Shown here piece by piece: positions 1 through 8,171 of a DNA stretch of 14,602 nt. The notes under the pieces are model-generated. The model had not been told where the DNA came from, searched no databases, and worked only from the letters and a program-made list of their open reading frames with translations. Every line of letters begins with the position of its first letter. Within the stretch, counting starts at the first letter, position 1. The DNA lies in contig JBKBOE010000068.1 of the NCBI GenBank assembly GCA_046294915.1, positions 1 to 14,602 on the forward strand, read 5' to 3'. Made by a program: the position numbers and the translations under genes. Origin of the DNA: UBA2336 sp046294915. Its GTDB lineage: Bacteria > Bacteroidota > Bacteroidia > Cytophagales > Cyclobacteriaceae.

Positions 1-136
1 CGGCAATTAGTCCATGCTCTCCTGACTTGTCAACAAAGAATATAATACCCCCTTCATATTCCTGTCCAACTTTGAATTTTGGTTCGTCACAACTAATGGT
101 GGCGAATACTACGATTACTACTATTGATAGTCTCAT
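1..136 (-). CDS. Partial lipoprotein, N-terminal 45 codons (3' end outside window)
   Basis: Reading the minus strand from an ATG at 136 gives an open frame to the window edge. It starts MRLSIVVIVVFATISC, a short basic-hydrophobic signal ending in a lipobox (T-I-S-C, lipidated Cys at residue 16), then CDEPKFKVGQ, then a glycine-rich segment ending GGIIFFVDKSGEHGLIA (residues 29-45). That last pattern resembles the start of the DUF1566/Lcl-like repeat domain common in surface lipoproteins of Bacteroidota and Fibrobacter (from memory of the family). The likely product is an envelope lipoprotein, secreted by Sec and possibly exposed at the surface; its function is unknown. Only 45 residues are visible, so domain and length cannot be confirmed. 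The start is supported by the immediate signal peptide. It lies 74 bp downstream of the Nramp-like gene on the same strand, so co-transcription is possible. Confidence 0.7.
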   Translation of the reverse strand, partial: MRLSIVVIVVFATISCDEPKFKVGQEYEGGIIFFVDKSGEHGLIA

Positions 137-139
137 TTG

Positions 140-185
140 CTATTGCTGCCAACAATTAACCTCATCCATTAAATATATTCCTCCT
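140..185 (-). promoter_or_regulatory. Strong Shine-Dalgarno with mini-ORFs upstream of the lipoprotein
   Basis: A perfect AGGAGG lies on the minus strand at 185-180, but it is 43 nt from the lipoprotein ATG at 136, too far to serve it. It is 10 nt from an ATG at 169 that opens a 9-codon frame (MDEVNCWQQ) ending in TAG at 142-140. That frame is in phase with the lipoprotein. A second ATG at 165 opens a 10-codon frame (MRLIVGSNSK) whose TGA overlaps the lipoprotein ATG as ATGA. The arrangement could be a translated leader coupled to the lipoprotein, or chance. Strong SD sites are uncommon among the other genes of this window. Confidence 0.3.
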
Positions 186-210
186 ATCTCAATAATTCAA
201 GCAAAAAACA

Positions 211-1479
211 TCAGCGTTGTTTTCCAAACACCCATCCGCCCATAACCACCACCAAAACTGCACTGATCCAAACCATACTGGTGAAATGACTTTCCGCAAA
301 CAACCCAAACGAAATAAACGCCTTATCAACCTGGTTAAATCCGATAATCACCACACTACCGAAAATCAATAGCAGTACGATATTATAAAGCCATCCATGC
401 CGGTGCGCAGAAGCCATTAACGCCCGGTGGTTGCTTAACCGGATGAGCAACGCTACCAGCAACGGTAAGATCAATCCGTTGAGTGCCTGCACCGCCAAAA
501 TTACCGGTATCGGCTTTACGCCACTAATGCCGAATGAAAACCCTACGAGCAACACGATACCCCACACCCACCGCAGTTTGCGCTGATCGTCCCAGTCAAA
601 AATAGTTGAAGCAATAAGGGAGGAGGCATACGGTGCGGTGATGGATGAAGAAAAGCCGGCTGCAAACAAGCCTACTCCCAAAGCCAACGACCCTACCGGT
701 CCGAGTTTATCGCGAAGTGATTCTGCCAATTCCGGAAAAGAAGAGAACGCCTGCACGGATGTACCTGCAACCAAAATAGCTGCCGTAATCATTCCGCCAA
801 CAAGAACCGACACGGTTAGCCCTGTGCGCATCAGCGGAATGGTTTTGCCTTTGCTGATGCCCGTACCCAAAAAAATATTGTACGGCACAATGGTCGTTCC
901 TACCAAACCGAGTATGAGCAAGGCACTTCCGGATGGAAACGTTGGCACAACCGCCTGTTTAAGTACATCACTGACTGAAAACGGTTGTTGCAGGGCGAGC
1001 ATAAAAAATGCAACGCCCATTAATCCAACCAGGGCCGTCATGAGCCATGAAATCACCTCGCGTTTGTTGGTGTACAGCACAACAAAGGCCACTGCAGCAA
1101 TTAAAACGGTGAGTATGTTGGTGTTTACCTTGCTGAGAAGGTTTAGGCCGGCCACAGCGCCCAGCATATTGCCGGCTTCATAAGCCGCACAACCCAACAT
1201 AACCGTTACACCCACCAACACCATCAAGGCTTTGCCCCACCGGCTGCCAAAACATTTTTGAGAGGCCTCTCCGAGATTTAACCCGCTGCTGATAACGATG
1301 CGGGCCGAAACTTCCTGCAGCACCAAACAACCCAATGTACCTAACGCTACCGCCCACAATAACCTGAGTTGATGTGTGGCCCCTGCCGAAATGGCCGTGG
1401 TAATGGTTCCGGGCCCGATAAATGCAGCCGATATTACTGAGTAAAGAATGACACTGGAAATTCTGGATGGCGGGCGCAT
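211..1479 (-). CDS. Nramp-like divalent cation transporter, divergent metal site
   Basis: A 422-residue protein, hydrophobic throughout, with about 11 membrane helices: the length and fold pattern of the Nramp/MntH family of inner-membrane proton-coupled metal importers. Helix 1 carries IGPGTITTAISAGA (residues 21-34), where classical Nramp proteins have a D-P-G-N core; here Asp is Gly22 and Asn is Thr25. Helix 6 carries GTTIVPYN (195-202), where classical members have M-P-H; here Met is Val199 and His is Tyr201. The residues that hold Mn2+ or Fe2+ in studied Nramps are therefore absent, so the substrate is uncertain; Mg2+, as in Nramp-related magnesium transporters, or another solute is possible. 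It starts 24 bp after the yicC stop and is probably the last gene of the minus-strand operon. No riboswitch or metal-regulator site was seen. Confidence 0.85.
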   Translation of the reverse strand: MRPPSRISSVILYSVISAAFIGPGTITTAISAGATHQLRLLWAVALGTLGCLVLQEVSARIVISSGLNLGEASQKCFGSRWGKALMVLVGVTVMLGCAAYEAGNMLGAVAGLNLLSKVNTNILTVLIAAVAFVVLYTNKREVISWLMTALVGLMGVAFFMLALQQPFSVSDVLKQAVVPTFPSGSALLILGLVGTTIVPYNIFLGTGISKGKTIPLMRTGLTVSVLVGGMITAAILVAGTSVQAFSSFPELAESLRDKLGPVGSLALGVGLFAAGFSSSITAPYASSLIASTIFDWDDQRKLRWVWGIVLLVGFSFGISGVKPIPVILAVQALNGLILPLLVALLIRLSNHRALMASAHRHGWLYNIVLLLIFGSVVIIGFNQVDKAFISFGLFAESHFTSMVWISAVLVVVMGGWVFGKQR

Positions 1480-1503
1480 TACCTTATCGGCTTGTGCTTG
1501 CTG

Positions 1504-2382
1504 CTACAACACATTGTTCAACTGCTCCTTAATTTTTTCCAGCTCCTCTTTCATCGCCACCACATGCTTTTGTATTTCTGCATCATTGGCTTTGCTGCCA
1601 ATGGTGTTAATCTCCCTGCCGATTTCCTGCGCAATAAACCCAAGTTTCTTACCGCTCGATGGTTTCTCAGCTAAAACCTGCAGAAAATAATTAAGGTGAG
1701 TGACCAACCGTACACGTTCTTCGTGAATATCAAATTTCTCGGCATAATAAATAATCTCCTGCTCCAGCCGGTTTACATCGTATCCTTCCTCGCCAAAATA
1801 ACTCACAATGTTAGCTTTTAACTTCTCCCTGATCTTCTCAATCCGTTTGCGGTCAAGCTCTTCAACCCGGTTAAGTGCTGCAGCAATGGCTTTGCAGTAT
1901 TGACTCAGGTGAGTTTCCAGTACTTTTCCTTCGGTTATCCGAAACTTATCGCAGCGATCCAAAGCGTCTTCAATCGACTTCCTTACTATTCGCCAGTCGT
2001 CTTCACTGGCGCCCTCTGCCTGCTTATTCTGCATAACATCGGGCGAAGAAAGCGCCAGTTGAAACAGGTTTTCATAGGAGGCCATTGCCCGATCGGCCAG
2101 TTTCTTTAACTGGGTATAATAGTGCATAAACAAGGCTTCGTTATAGGTCTGCCTTATTTCTGTTGCGCCTGTCTGCTGAAACTCTACGGAAAGGCTCACT
2201 TTCCCCCGCTCGAGTTTTTCACTTATCAGGTTTCTGATTTCCAGTTCCTTTTCAGAAAAGGATTTTGGCAAACGGATGCTCATGTCAAGAAATTTTGAAT
2301 TCAGGCTTTTCACTTCGGCCTGTACCTGCACGCGGCCATCATCATGGCTAACGCTTCCGTAGCCGGTCATTGATTTGATCAT
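1504..2382 (-). CDS. yicC: YicC/YloC family endoribonuclease
   Basis: A 292-residue protein matching the YicC/YloC family over its full length. It begins MIKSMTGYGSVSHDDG, the hallmark N-terminus, followed by VKSLNSKFLDMSIRLP (residues 25-40). It ends with the conserved DUF1732 region containing the signature FIAQEIGREINTIGSKAND (about 249-267), then a charged helix. Family members are cytoplasmic; E. coli YicC has been reported as an endoribonuclease acting in RNA turnover. The ATG at 2382 is certain because the MIKSMTGYG motif starts there. The 39-bp gap from the upstream envelope gene and the 24-bp gap to the Nramp-like gene suggest co-transcription. In many genomes yicC precedes gmk; here it precedes a transporter gene instead. 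Confidence 0.93.
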   Translation of the reverse strand: MIKSMTGYGSVSHDDGRVQVQAEVKSLNSKFLDMSIRLPKSFSEKELEIRNLISEKLERGKVSLSVEFQQTGATEIRQTYNEALFMHYYTQLKKLADRAMASYENLFQLALSSPDVMQNKQAEGASEDDWRIVRKSIEDALDRCDKFRITEGKVLETHLSQYCKAIAAALNRVEELDRKRIEKIREKLKANIVSYFGEEGYDVNRLEQEIIYYAEKFDIHEERVRLVTHLNYFLQVLAEKPSSGKKLGFIAQEIGREINTIGSKANDAEIQKHVVAMKEELEKIKEQLNNVL

Positions 2383-2421
2383 GACGGAAAGATTTACGAA
2401 ACAAGATACACGAAATACCGT

Positions 2422-5400
2422 TTAGAAATCGAATCCGAGGGTAAGCATAAACCGCGGGTTACCCACCCGGTAGTTCTCCACCGGCCAGGCAAGGTCAAAT
2501 TTCATATAATACCCCAGCATCACGGTGCGCATCCCAAAACCGTAACTGTATAACCACGGATTAAGGTAATTCTTAATATCAATGTCAAAGCTGCCGTCTT
2601 TAATACGCCTGAAGCTTACACTGTTGTTGGAGTTGAACGGGGGTTTGCCCGACCAACTGCTGCCGATATCATAAAACCCGATGAACTGCATGTTGCTGAA
2701 AAATTTGGAACTGATGGGTGCAGATGACAGCACCCGAAAAAGAGGCACTCTTAGCTCAGCATTCAGCAGCAACACATTATTACCAAACAGTGTGGCATAG
2801 TCGAATCCGCGCAGGTTGGTGGCAAACTCTGCAAACAACAGGTCGGTGTTCTGTGACTGTGACCCTAGAGGATTTTGTTCGCCAGTACTGGTTGAGCCGT
2901 CCAGATAAATCCGGTTAAACGCCCAGTTATCCATTCCTCCCAGCAGGTAGTGCTTAGGTTTCTTGCCGTAAAACGTTCCGCCAAAGCCGCGCACTGCCAA
3001 TACAATTTCTTTATAGATTTTTTGATAATGACGGATATCGGCCGACACCTGGCTAAAGCTGTTATTGCTGTTATCGAGTGCTTCCCAATGGGTATAGGTA
3101 ACTTTACCCCGGGTACCTTCAATAATATTGATGGCAACTGAAACCGAGTTATCATAAACAAGTTCAGACTTTACACCGGCAAACAACTCCGATGTTGGAG
3201 TGGCCGAAGGGGGTGCTGTTGGAAAATTGGTTTCGCCCAAATCAACAGCCGTAGTTAGCGCGCCAAAGGGCTTTAGGGTTAACCGGATCCGGTCAGACAC
3301 CGGCATAGCAGCACCCACTTCCAGTTTATTCAGTGAATAATGGTATATATTTTCTCCGGAATACGGTTCCCAGCGTATGCCTTTCCGGTCGAACCGCGCA
3401 CTGAGGTCAATAAAGGCCGGCAGATATTGAAACTCACCGTACACATCGCCATTTCGCAGATCAAAGCTGGTCATTAAGCCGCCATAAATGCGGTAATTCT
3501 CCAGCATATCATTCATCTGAATTTCCATGAGCAAACCAAAGCCGCGCAGCGGGTCAATCACTGCTGAGGTTACCATGCTTTCCCTGCCAAACTTGCTTTC
3601 GTATGGAAATGGTCCCATAATCCGGTTCCTATCGCGGGCCTTCATGTACCGGTTAAGAAAATTTTCAGAGGGCTGCGGTTGTTTGCTTACGTCATCTTCA
3701 AATACATAATTGTCAGTATTGATCACCGGGTCCTGCTTCACCTTAACCGTATCGGCCTTTGCTAACATGGCCGAGTCAAGGGTTATTTTTGCCGTGTCGC
3801 GTATTACGGTGGCAGAATCCTTCACCAAAGTTGTATCGTCTTTGACCTGGGCCTCTTTCAAACGTGCATTCAACAGGTCTTTAATCGTCATGTTTGTATT
3901 CTCCTCTTGTCGTTTCCGTTCACGAATAACACGTGCCTGTTGCAACTCCTTCCTTCGTGTGGCGGGCGTAAATACGTTTCGATTCAAATTAAAATTAGGC
4001 TCAATAAAAATGTCATCACGCAGCCGCTTTTGTGTTACCATGGCGAGCATATTGCGCTCTACATTAAAATCATAGTCTTTTATACTTGACGAATAGTTGG
4101 TAACCTGGGTATAAATGCCGGTGCTTCTTTCGAACTTAAACAGGTTTATAATGCCGCGCTGATCGCTAAGGTAATAATAGATGTCATCGTTGATGGCAAA
4201 AGGCGCATAATCCTTACTTAACGTGTTGGTAACCCTGGCCACCACCTGATTGGTAGTGTCCAGGTCAAATACAAAAAGGTTGTAATTATCTGTCAGGTCG
4301 CCCAGCGTTGGTCTCGTCCGGATGCGGAGTGTATCACTTACGCGGTTTGAACTCCATACAATACGGTTTGTGCCCGGTATAAAACTGGGATCCAGGTCGT
4401 CATACAAGTCATTTGTTAACCTCCGAATACGGTCTCTGCGTGTGCTCAGTAAAAACAAATCATTCTGGCCTTCGAAATCAGCACTGAGAATAGCCAGCCT
4501 TCCGTTTCCAGAAAAGTTTATGCTGCGTATATTATTGAACCGGTCTAACTCGCGTGGAAGTTTAGTGCGTGTATTCAAATCGTAAAGCCAAAAAGTGTAT
4601 TCTCCGCGCTTCACGGCAACCACGCCCAACGTATTTGCATCGGCCCAGCTCATGATGGGCAACCGGTTATCAACACGCTGCCCGATAACCCGGCTTCCTC
4701 CGGTTAAGATGGTCGTTTCCCTGCCGCTTTCCAGCGAACGCACTTTTACCGAATACGAGCCGCGGTCATTCTCGGCATAAGCCAGATAACGGCCATCCGG
4801 ACTAATTTTTAGCGTGGTGAATTCTGTGTACCGGTTGTGCGGTGCACGGAATTTTGTGGAGTCGGCCTGCTTTACGTAGGACTTGCTTACCGAACTTTCC
4901 ATCTGTGCATAGTACTGGTACCACTCCTCTACCAGCCGGGTATACGGCACACCAAGGGTAATCAAAATGCTCTTTTCTTCATTTCGGGTTATCCGCGTAT
5001 AATTCAGAATATTGGCAATACTGCTTTTCCCATAGCGCTCTACAATAAAATTCCAGGCAGCTTGGCCAATAAGGGCAGCTTCTTTATCAGAAAACTTACT
5101 TAGTTTCCTCACATTTTTTGTAGCCACAATTTGCCTGACATAGTCATCCATCTCAACCGTCCAACCTCTTGCCACGTACATAGCTACTCCACTCACAAAC
5201 CATTCGGGCAGGTTCATAAGGATGGCGCTCTGAAAAATGTCCCTCAGGCTGCCGCCATACATCATTTCATTCACCAGCATTGAAGTTATGCTAAAGAGTA
5301 GCTCGTCTTTAAATTCCTGAGCTGTACCCAAGTGGGCTACTTCAACGTATGGCTTAATGAAATCAATCTCACCATTAATATTATAGAAGGTGTGGTTTAG

Positions 5401-5709
5401 CCCTACATTACTCTGCCGTAAATCGGCCATGGAGTTGTATATAAAAACTTTGGCTTTATAATAAGGAGCATAGCCAATCAGGTCAGTAACCCGGTCGAAT
5501 TCTGATTCCAGGTATTGCAGAGCCTGCGTAGCGATGTCCCTGCGGCCATCGTAATAGTATATATCAAAATTTTCACCGGTTAGGAATTGCCAATCAAAAC
5601 TCCGGTATTGAATGCGGTTCTTGCCAAAAACCTCACGGGCCTGCTGTGCCCGGCTTTGAAATCCCACTGCAAGTACCCACACAAAGCAAATCGCAATAAC
5701 TTTCGTCAT
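2422..5709 (-). CDS. Envelope protein: peptidase-like domain, TolB-like propeller, C-terminal beta-barrel
   Basis: A 1095-residue protein from the ATG at 5709. Residues 1-21 form a signal peptide (MTKVIAICFVWVLAVGFQSRA, cut before QQ). Residues about 40-270 resemble a gluzincin-like domain: the trailing NLPEWFVSGVAMYVARG is present, but the HExxH zinc helix is replaced by LVNEMMYGG, so it is probably not a working peptidase. Residues about 290-565 contain TolB/WD40-like blades (SPDGRYLAYAEN; SFIPGTNRIVWSSN). A charged, D/T/K-rich low-complexity linker covers about 610-670. Residues about 720-1095 look like an outer-membrane barrel of BamA/D15 type with a terminal Phe (LTLGFDF). The start at 5709 is preferred over an in-frame ATG at 5733: it begins the signal peptide directly, overlaps the upstream stop as ATGA, and has an AGGA just upstream. 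Likely location is the outer membrane with a periplasmic propeller; the function is unassigned. Confidence 0.85.
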   Translation of the reverse strand: MTKVIAICFVWVLAVGFQSRAQQAREVFGKNRIQYRSFDWQFLTGENFDIYYYDGRRDIATQALQYLESEFDRVTDLIGYAPYYKAKVFIYNSMADLRQSNVGLNHTFYNINGEIDFIKPYVEVAHLGTAQEFKDELLFSITSMLVNEMMYGGSLRDIFQSAILMNLPEWFVSGVAMYVARGWTVEMDDYVRQIVATKNVRKLSKFSDKEAALIGQAAWNFIVERYGKSSIANILNYTRITRNEEKSILITLGVPYTRLVEEWYQYYAQMESSVSKSYVKQADSTKFRAPHNRYTEFTTLKISPDGRYLAYAENDRGSYSVKVRSLESGRETTILTGGSRVIGQRVDNRLPIMSWADANTLGVVAVKRGEYTFWLYDLNTRTKLPRELDRFNNIRSINFSGNGRLAILSADFEGQNDLFLLSTRRDRIRRLTNDLYDDLDPSFIPGTNRIVWSSNRVSDTLRIRTRPTLGDLTDNYNLFVFDLDTTNQVVARVTNTLSKDYAPFAINDDIYYYLSDQRGIINLFKFERSTGIYTQVTNYSSSIKDYDFNVERNMLAMVTQKRLRDDIFIEPNFNLNRNVFTPATRRKELQQARVIRERKRQEENTNMTIKDLLNARLKEAQVKDDTTLVKDSATVIRDTAKITLDSAMLAKADTVKVKQDPVINTDNYVFEDDVSKQPQPSENFLNRYMKARDRNRIMGPFPYESKFGRESMVTSAVIDPLRGFGLLMEIQMNDMLENYRIYGGLMTSFDLRNGDVYGEFQYLPAFIDLSARFDRKGIRWEPYSGENIYHYSLNKLEVGAAMPVSDRIRLTLKPFGALTTAVDLGETNFPTAPPSATPTSELFAGVKSELVYDNSVSVAINIIEGTRGKVTYTHWEALDNSNNSFSQVSADIRHYQKIYKEIVLAVRGFGGTFYGKKPKHYLLGGMDNWAFNRIYLDGSTSTGEQNPLGSQSQNTDLLFAEFATNLRGFDYATLFGNNVLLLNAELRVPLFRVLSSAPISSKFFSNMQFIGFYDIGSSWSGKPPFNSNNSVSFRRIKDGSFDIDIKNYLNPWLYSYGFGMRTVMLGYYMKFDLAWPVENYRVGNPRFMLTLGFDF

Positions 5710-6779
5710 ATCACATTCCTGGCAGACTTCCAATATACTGATTTATAACGTTGAATATCCACCTCATTGTTCAATGGTTGGCCATTTTCAAGCCAGCAAA
5801 CCAAATGGTTTGCAAAATACGGTGCAAGGCTTACTCCTTTAGTCCCAAAGCCGTTAAAAATAACCAATCTGCTAAGCTCCGGATGGGCGCCCAGGATCGG
5901 CCTGCGGTCGGGTACCGTTGGGCGAAATCCCCATAATTGTTCCACCACCTGGTAAGGAAACCGGATCAGGGATTCAAGCCCGGCTGTCAACTCCTGCCAG
6001 GCCGCCAGTGTTGGACCGGCCGTTTTATCAAATCGGTTGTAGGTAGCACCCGCTTTCCATACGCCCGGAACAACATACACACCCCGGTTATAAATTCGGG
6101 GCACAACCGCATCCGTCTTCAATTGAAGCACTTCGCCTTTTAACGGCTCTACAGGAAGCCAAGAGAAAAATTTGTTAAAATTGGCAGATGTACCTTCGCA
6201 AAAAATAATTTTGTTAGCCTTAAGTCCACGGTATTCCACACCATCACGATCAACCATCAATTCGTTACCATATAAATTTTCTTCAATGAAAGTTCCCTGG
6301 CTTTGAATGAATGCACGCACAGCCGACAAAAACCGGGAAGTGTCAAGGTATCCGCTCTGCTTCACCAGCAAACCGCCAAATGGATTAGCTACCTGCTCCT
6401 CAAAAGTGGGTGAATTAAAAACTTCCACATGCGATGCAAAGGGGCTTTCGGTGCTTTTACTTATCCATTCATTTTGTTCACCAGCCGAAATAAACGGGCG
6501 ATAGACAGGCATTGGAAAGAAAAACTGGTCTTTGGTCAGGCGCTCAACCTCCTTATAGAAGGTATGGAGGTAAGGAAATAATGTATCGGCCTGCCACGTT
6601 AAGGAAAGTTTTTTTCCGGTTACCGGATTAAAAAGCCCGGCCGCTACACGCGATGCCGACTCGAGTGCCGGTGCCGAAAATACGGCTATACTTTTCTTGC
6701 GCTGCAACAGGTGCACAGCCAGGCAGGAACCGGCCAATCCCTGGCCAACAAGAATATAATCAACTACTTTCGCATTCAT
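5706..6779 (-). CDS. FAD-dependent oxidoreductase (DAO family, MnmC-C/ThiO-like)
   Basis: A 357-residue cytoplasmic flavoprotein. The dinucleotide-binding motif is at the N-terminus (VDYILVGQGLAGS, residues 6-18, GxGxxG), followed by AAGLFNPVTGKK (47-58), as expected of DAO-fold oxidases. The C-terminal FAD/substrate part includes GFRPTVPDRRPILG (284-297) and NGFGTKGVSLAP (309-320), much like the oxidase half of MnmC, which matures wobble uridine in tRNA; glycine/amine oxidases such as ThiO share this fold. The substrate cannot be fixed from sequence. The start at 6779 is chosen because it lies a few residues before the FAD motif. An in-frame ATG at 6842 would add 21 poorly folded residues and overlap the divergent gene. 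The stop overlaps the next gene as ATGA, so the two are probably translationally coupled. Confidence 0.85.
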   Translation of the reverse strand: MNAKVVDYILVGQGLAGSCLAVHLLQRKKSIAVFSAPALESASRVAAGLFNPVTGKKLSLTWQADTLFPYLHTFYKEVERLTKDQFFFPMPVYRPFISAGEQNEWISKSTESPFASHVEVFNSPTFEEQVANPFGGLLVKQSGYLDTSRFLSAVRAFIQSQGTFIEENLYGNELMVDRDGVEYRGLKANKIIFCEGTSANFNKFFSWLPVEPLKGEVLQLKTDAVVPRIYNRGVYVVPGVWKAGATYNRFDKTAGPTLAAWQELTAGLESLIRFPYQVVEQLWGFRPTVPDRRPILGAHPELSRLVIFNGFGTKGVSLAPYFANHLVCWLENGQPLNNEVDIQRYKSVYWKSARNVI

Positions 6780-6821
6780 GATTAATCCGAGCCGGAAATC
6801 CCAAATGCCAAAAATCCGGAT

Positions 6822-6829
6822 TATTTTTG
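6822..6829 (+). promoter_or_regulatory. Possible Bacteroidota -7 promoter box for the MBL/pssA/por run
   Basis: TATTTTTG fits the Bacteroidota -7 consensus TAnnTTTG and lies in the short divergent gap, 4 bp before the MBL ATG. It would give a leaderless or nearly leaderless transcript. No TTG-type -33 element was seen at the expected 17-23 bp spacing, so the call is weak; such a match is expected a few times by chance in a window this size. Confidence 0.22.
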
Positions 6830-6833
6830 GATT

Positions 6834-7481
6834 ATGCTTCACATCAAAAGCTTCACTTTCAACCCGTTTGCCGAAAACACATTTGTGGTTTATGATGAAA
6901 CGAATGCCGCAATCATTATTGACCCCGGTTGCTGCAACCGGAGTGAAGAAGAGTTGCTGGCAAACTATATCAAAGAGAACGCATTAACAGTTACTAAGCT
7001 GATTAGCACCCACTGTCATATCGATCATGTTTTAGGCAATGCCTTTGTAAAGTCTGCCTACAACGTTCCTTATCTTATCCATTCATACGAAGAACCCGTG
7101 CTTAAAGCGGTGAAAGCCTATGCCCCGAATTATGGATTTCCGCAATACCACGAAATATTGCCCGATGGTTTTCTTGCCGATGGGGATTTCATTACAGCAG
7201 GCAGCAATCAATTTCAAATACGGTTTGTTCCCGGTCACAGCCCCGGTCACATTGCATTATATAACCCGGACTACAAAGCTCTCATTGGTGGTGATGTGCT
7301 CTTTCAAAACAGCATCGGAAGAACCGATTTACCCGGAGGCGACTACGATACGCTCATCGAAAGTATCCATACTAAACTCTTCACCCTGCCTGATGAAGTA
7401 ACGGTGTACTGCGGGCATGGGCCTGCAACCACCATCGGGTATGAAAAAAGAAACAATCCATTTTGTGCTCTGGCCGGATAA
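6834..7481 (+). CDS. MBL-fold metallo-hydrolase, glyoxalase II-like
   Basis: A 215-residue single-domain metallo-beta-lactamase-fold protein, the length of the YcbL/short glyoxalase II group. The di-metal site is complete: H60-C-H62-I-D64-H65 in STHCHIDHVLGN, H135 in PGHSPGH, D154 in GGDVLF, and H195 in YCGHGPATT. IGRTDLPGGD (161-170) and the ending YEKRNNPF are also typical. Family members hydrolyse thioesters such as S-lactoylglutathione or related substrates in the cytoplasm. This short form lacks the C-terminal glutathione-binding extension of classical GloB, so the natural thioester is uncertain. The start MLHIKSFTFNPFAENTF is the usual N-terminus of this group. It is divergent from the FAD oxidoreductase across 54 bp and opens the plus-strand run; pssA follows after 6 bp. 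Confidence 0.92.
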   Translation: MLHIKSFTFNPFAENTFVVYDETNAAIIIDPGCCNRSEEELLANYIKENALTVTKLISTHCHIDHVLGNAFVKSAYNVPYLIHSYEEPVLKAVKAYAPNYGFPQYHEILPDGFLADGDFITAGSNQFQIRFVPGHSPGHIALYNPDYKALIGGDVLFQNSIGRTDLPGGDYDTLIESIHTKLFTLPDEVTVYCGHGPATTIGYEKRNNPFCALAG

Positions 7482-7487
7482 CCTCAC

Positions 7488-8159
7488 ATGAAGCGACATA
7501 TCCCAAACCTGTTAACGCTGTGTAACCTCCTTTGCGGATGCATCGGCATAGTGTTTATCCTCAAAAATAACCCAACGCCAATCGCCTACCTGGTATGGGC
7601 CGCATGCCTGTTCGACTTCCTTGACGGATTTAGCGCACGACTGCTTAAAACGCATTCACCTATTGGCAAAGAACTTGATTCACTGGCCGATGTGGTGAGT
7701 TTTGGCGTATTGCCCGCATTGGTTCTCGTTAAATTATGGCCTGCTTCTTTACCGGAATGGACGGCCTGCTTTGCCTTTGCTGTAACTGCATGCTCAGCGC
7801 TCAGGCTCGCCATTTTCAATGTAGATGAAACTCAGAAAGAATCATTCCGCGGATTACCCACACCGGCCAACGCAATATTGCTCACTTCTATTCCACTGTT
7901 GCCCGATTCTATTCTGGCAAACCTGCAACAACCGGTTCCACTACTTGCCATTACGGCTGTTTCTTCATGGCTGCTGGTATCCCCTATTGAACTGTTTGCA
8001 TTGAAATTCAAGTCATTTGCCTGGAAAGGCAACGAAGTTCGGTTTACTTTTCTGCTGATGGCCGTATTACTTCTGGCATGGATTAAAGTAGTGGCCATTC
8101 CGCTTATTATACTACTGTATATTGCCCTTTCGTTATTATCAAGGTTCGTTTTAAAGTAG
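7488..8159 (+). CDS. pssA: CDP-diacylglycerol--serine O-phosphatidyltransferase
   Basis: A 223-residue integral membrane enzyme that makes phosphatidylserine from CDP-diacylglycerol and L-serine, the precursor of phosphatidylethanolamine. The CDP-alcohol phosphatidyltransferase signature D-x2-D-G-x2-A-R-x8-G-x3-D-x3-D is complete at residues 43-68 (D43, D46, G47, A50, R51, G60, D64, D68). The N-terminus MKRHIPNLLTLCNLLCG is characteristic of the PssA type II branch, and GLPTPANA (about 123-130) is another serine-branch hallmark. Several hydrophobic helices follow up to the C-terminus. It starts 6 bp after the MBL gene and ends 12 bp before porU. Serine as the acceptor alcohol is inferred from family resemblance, especially the N-terminus and the PTPANA motif, and is well supported. 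Confidence 0.94.
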   Translation: MKRHIPNLLTLCNLLCGCIGIVFILKNNPTPIAYLVWAACLFDFLDGFSARLLKTHSPIGKELDSLADVVSFGVLPALVLVKLWPASLPEWTACFAFAVTACSALRLAIFNVDETQKESFRGLPTPANAILLTSIPLLPDSILANLQQPVPLLAITAVSSWLLVSPIELFALKFKSFAWKGNEVRFTFLLMAVLLLAWIKVVAIPLIILLYIALSLLSRFVLK

Positions 8160-8171
8160 AATCGACTCGCA

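Noticed and set aside
27..245. A 72-codon plus-strand open frame
   Set aside because: It has no recognisable protein features and lies opposite the lipoprotein start and the end of the Nramp-like gene, both of which are well supported on the minus strand.
638..1183. A 181-codon plus-strand open frame inside the Nramp-like gene
   Set aside because: It is rich in P, T and S with no domain pattern, which is typical of an antisense shadow of a membrane-protein gene; the minus-strand frame has clear family motifs.
5710..5733. Upstream ATG (5733) as the start of the TolB/barrel protein
   Set aside because: It adds MEVCQECD ahead of a good signal peptide and increases overlap with the upstream gene; the ATG at 5709 gives an ATGA overlap and an AGGA at good spacing.
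6780..6842. Upstream ATG (6842) as the start of the FAD oxidoreductase
   Set aside because: The extra 21 residues precede the FAD motif without family support and would overlap the divergent MBL gene, whose start is well conserved.
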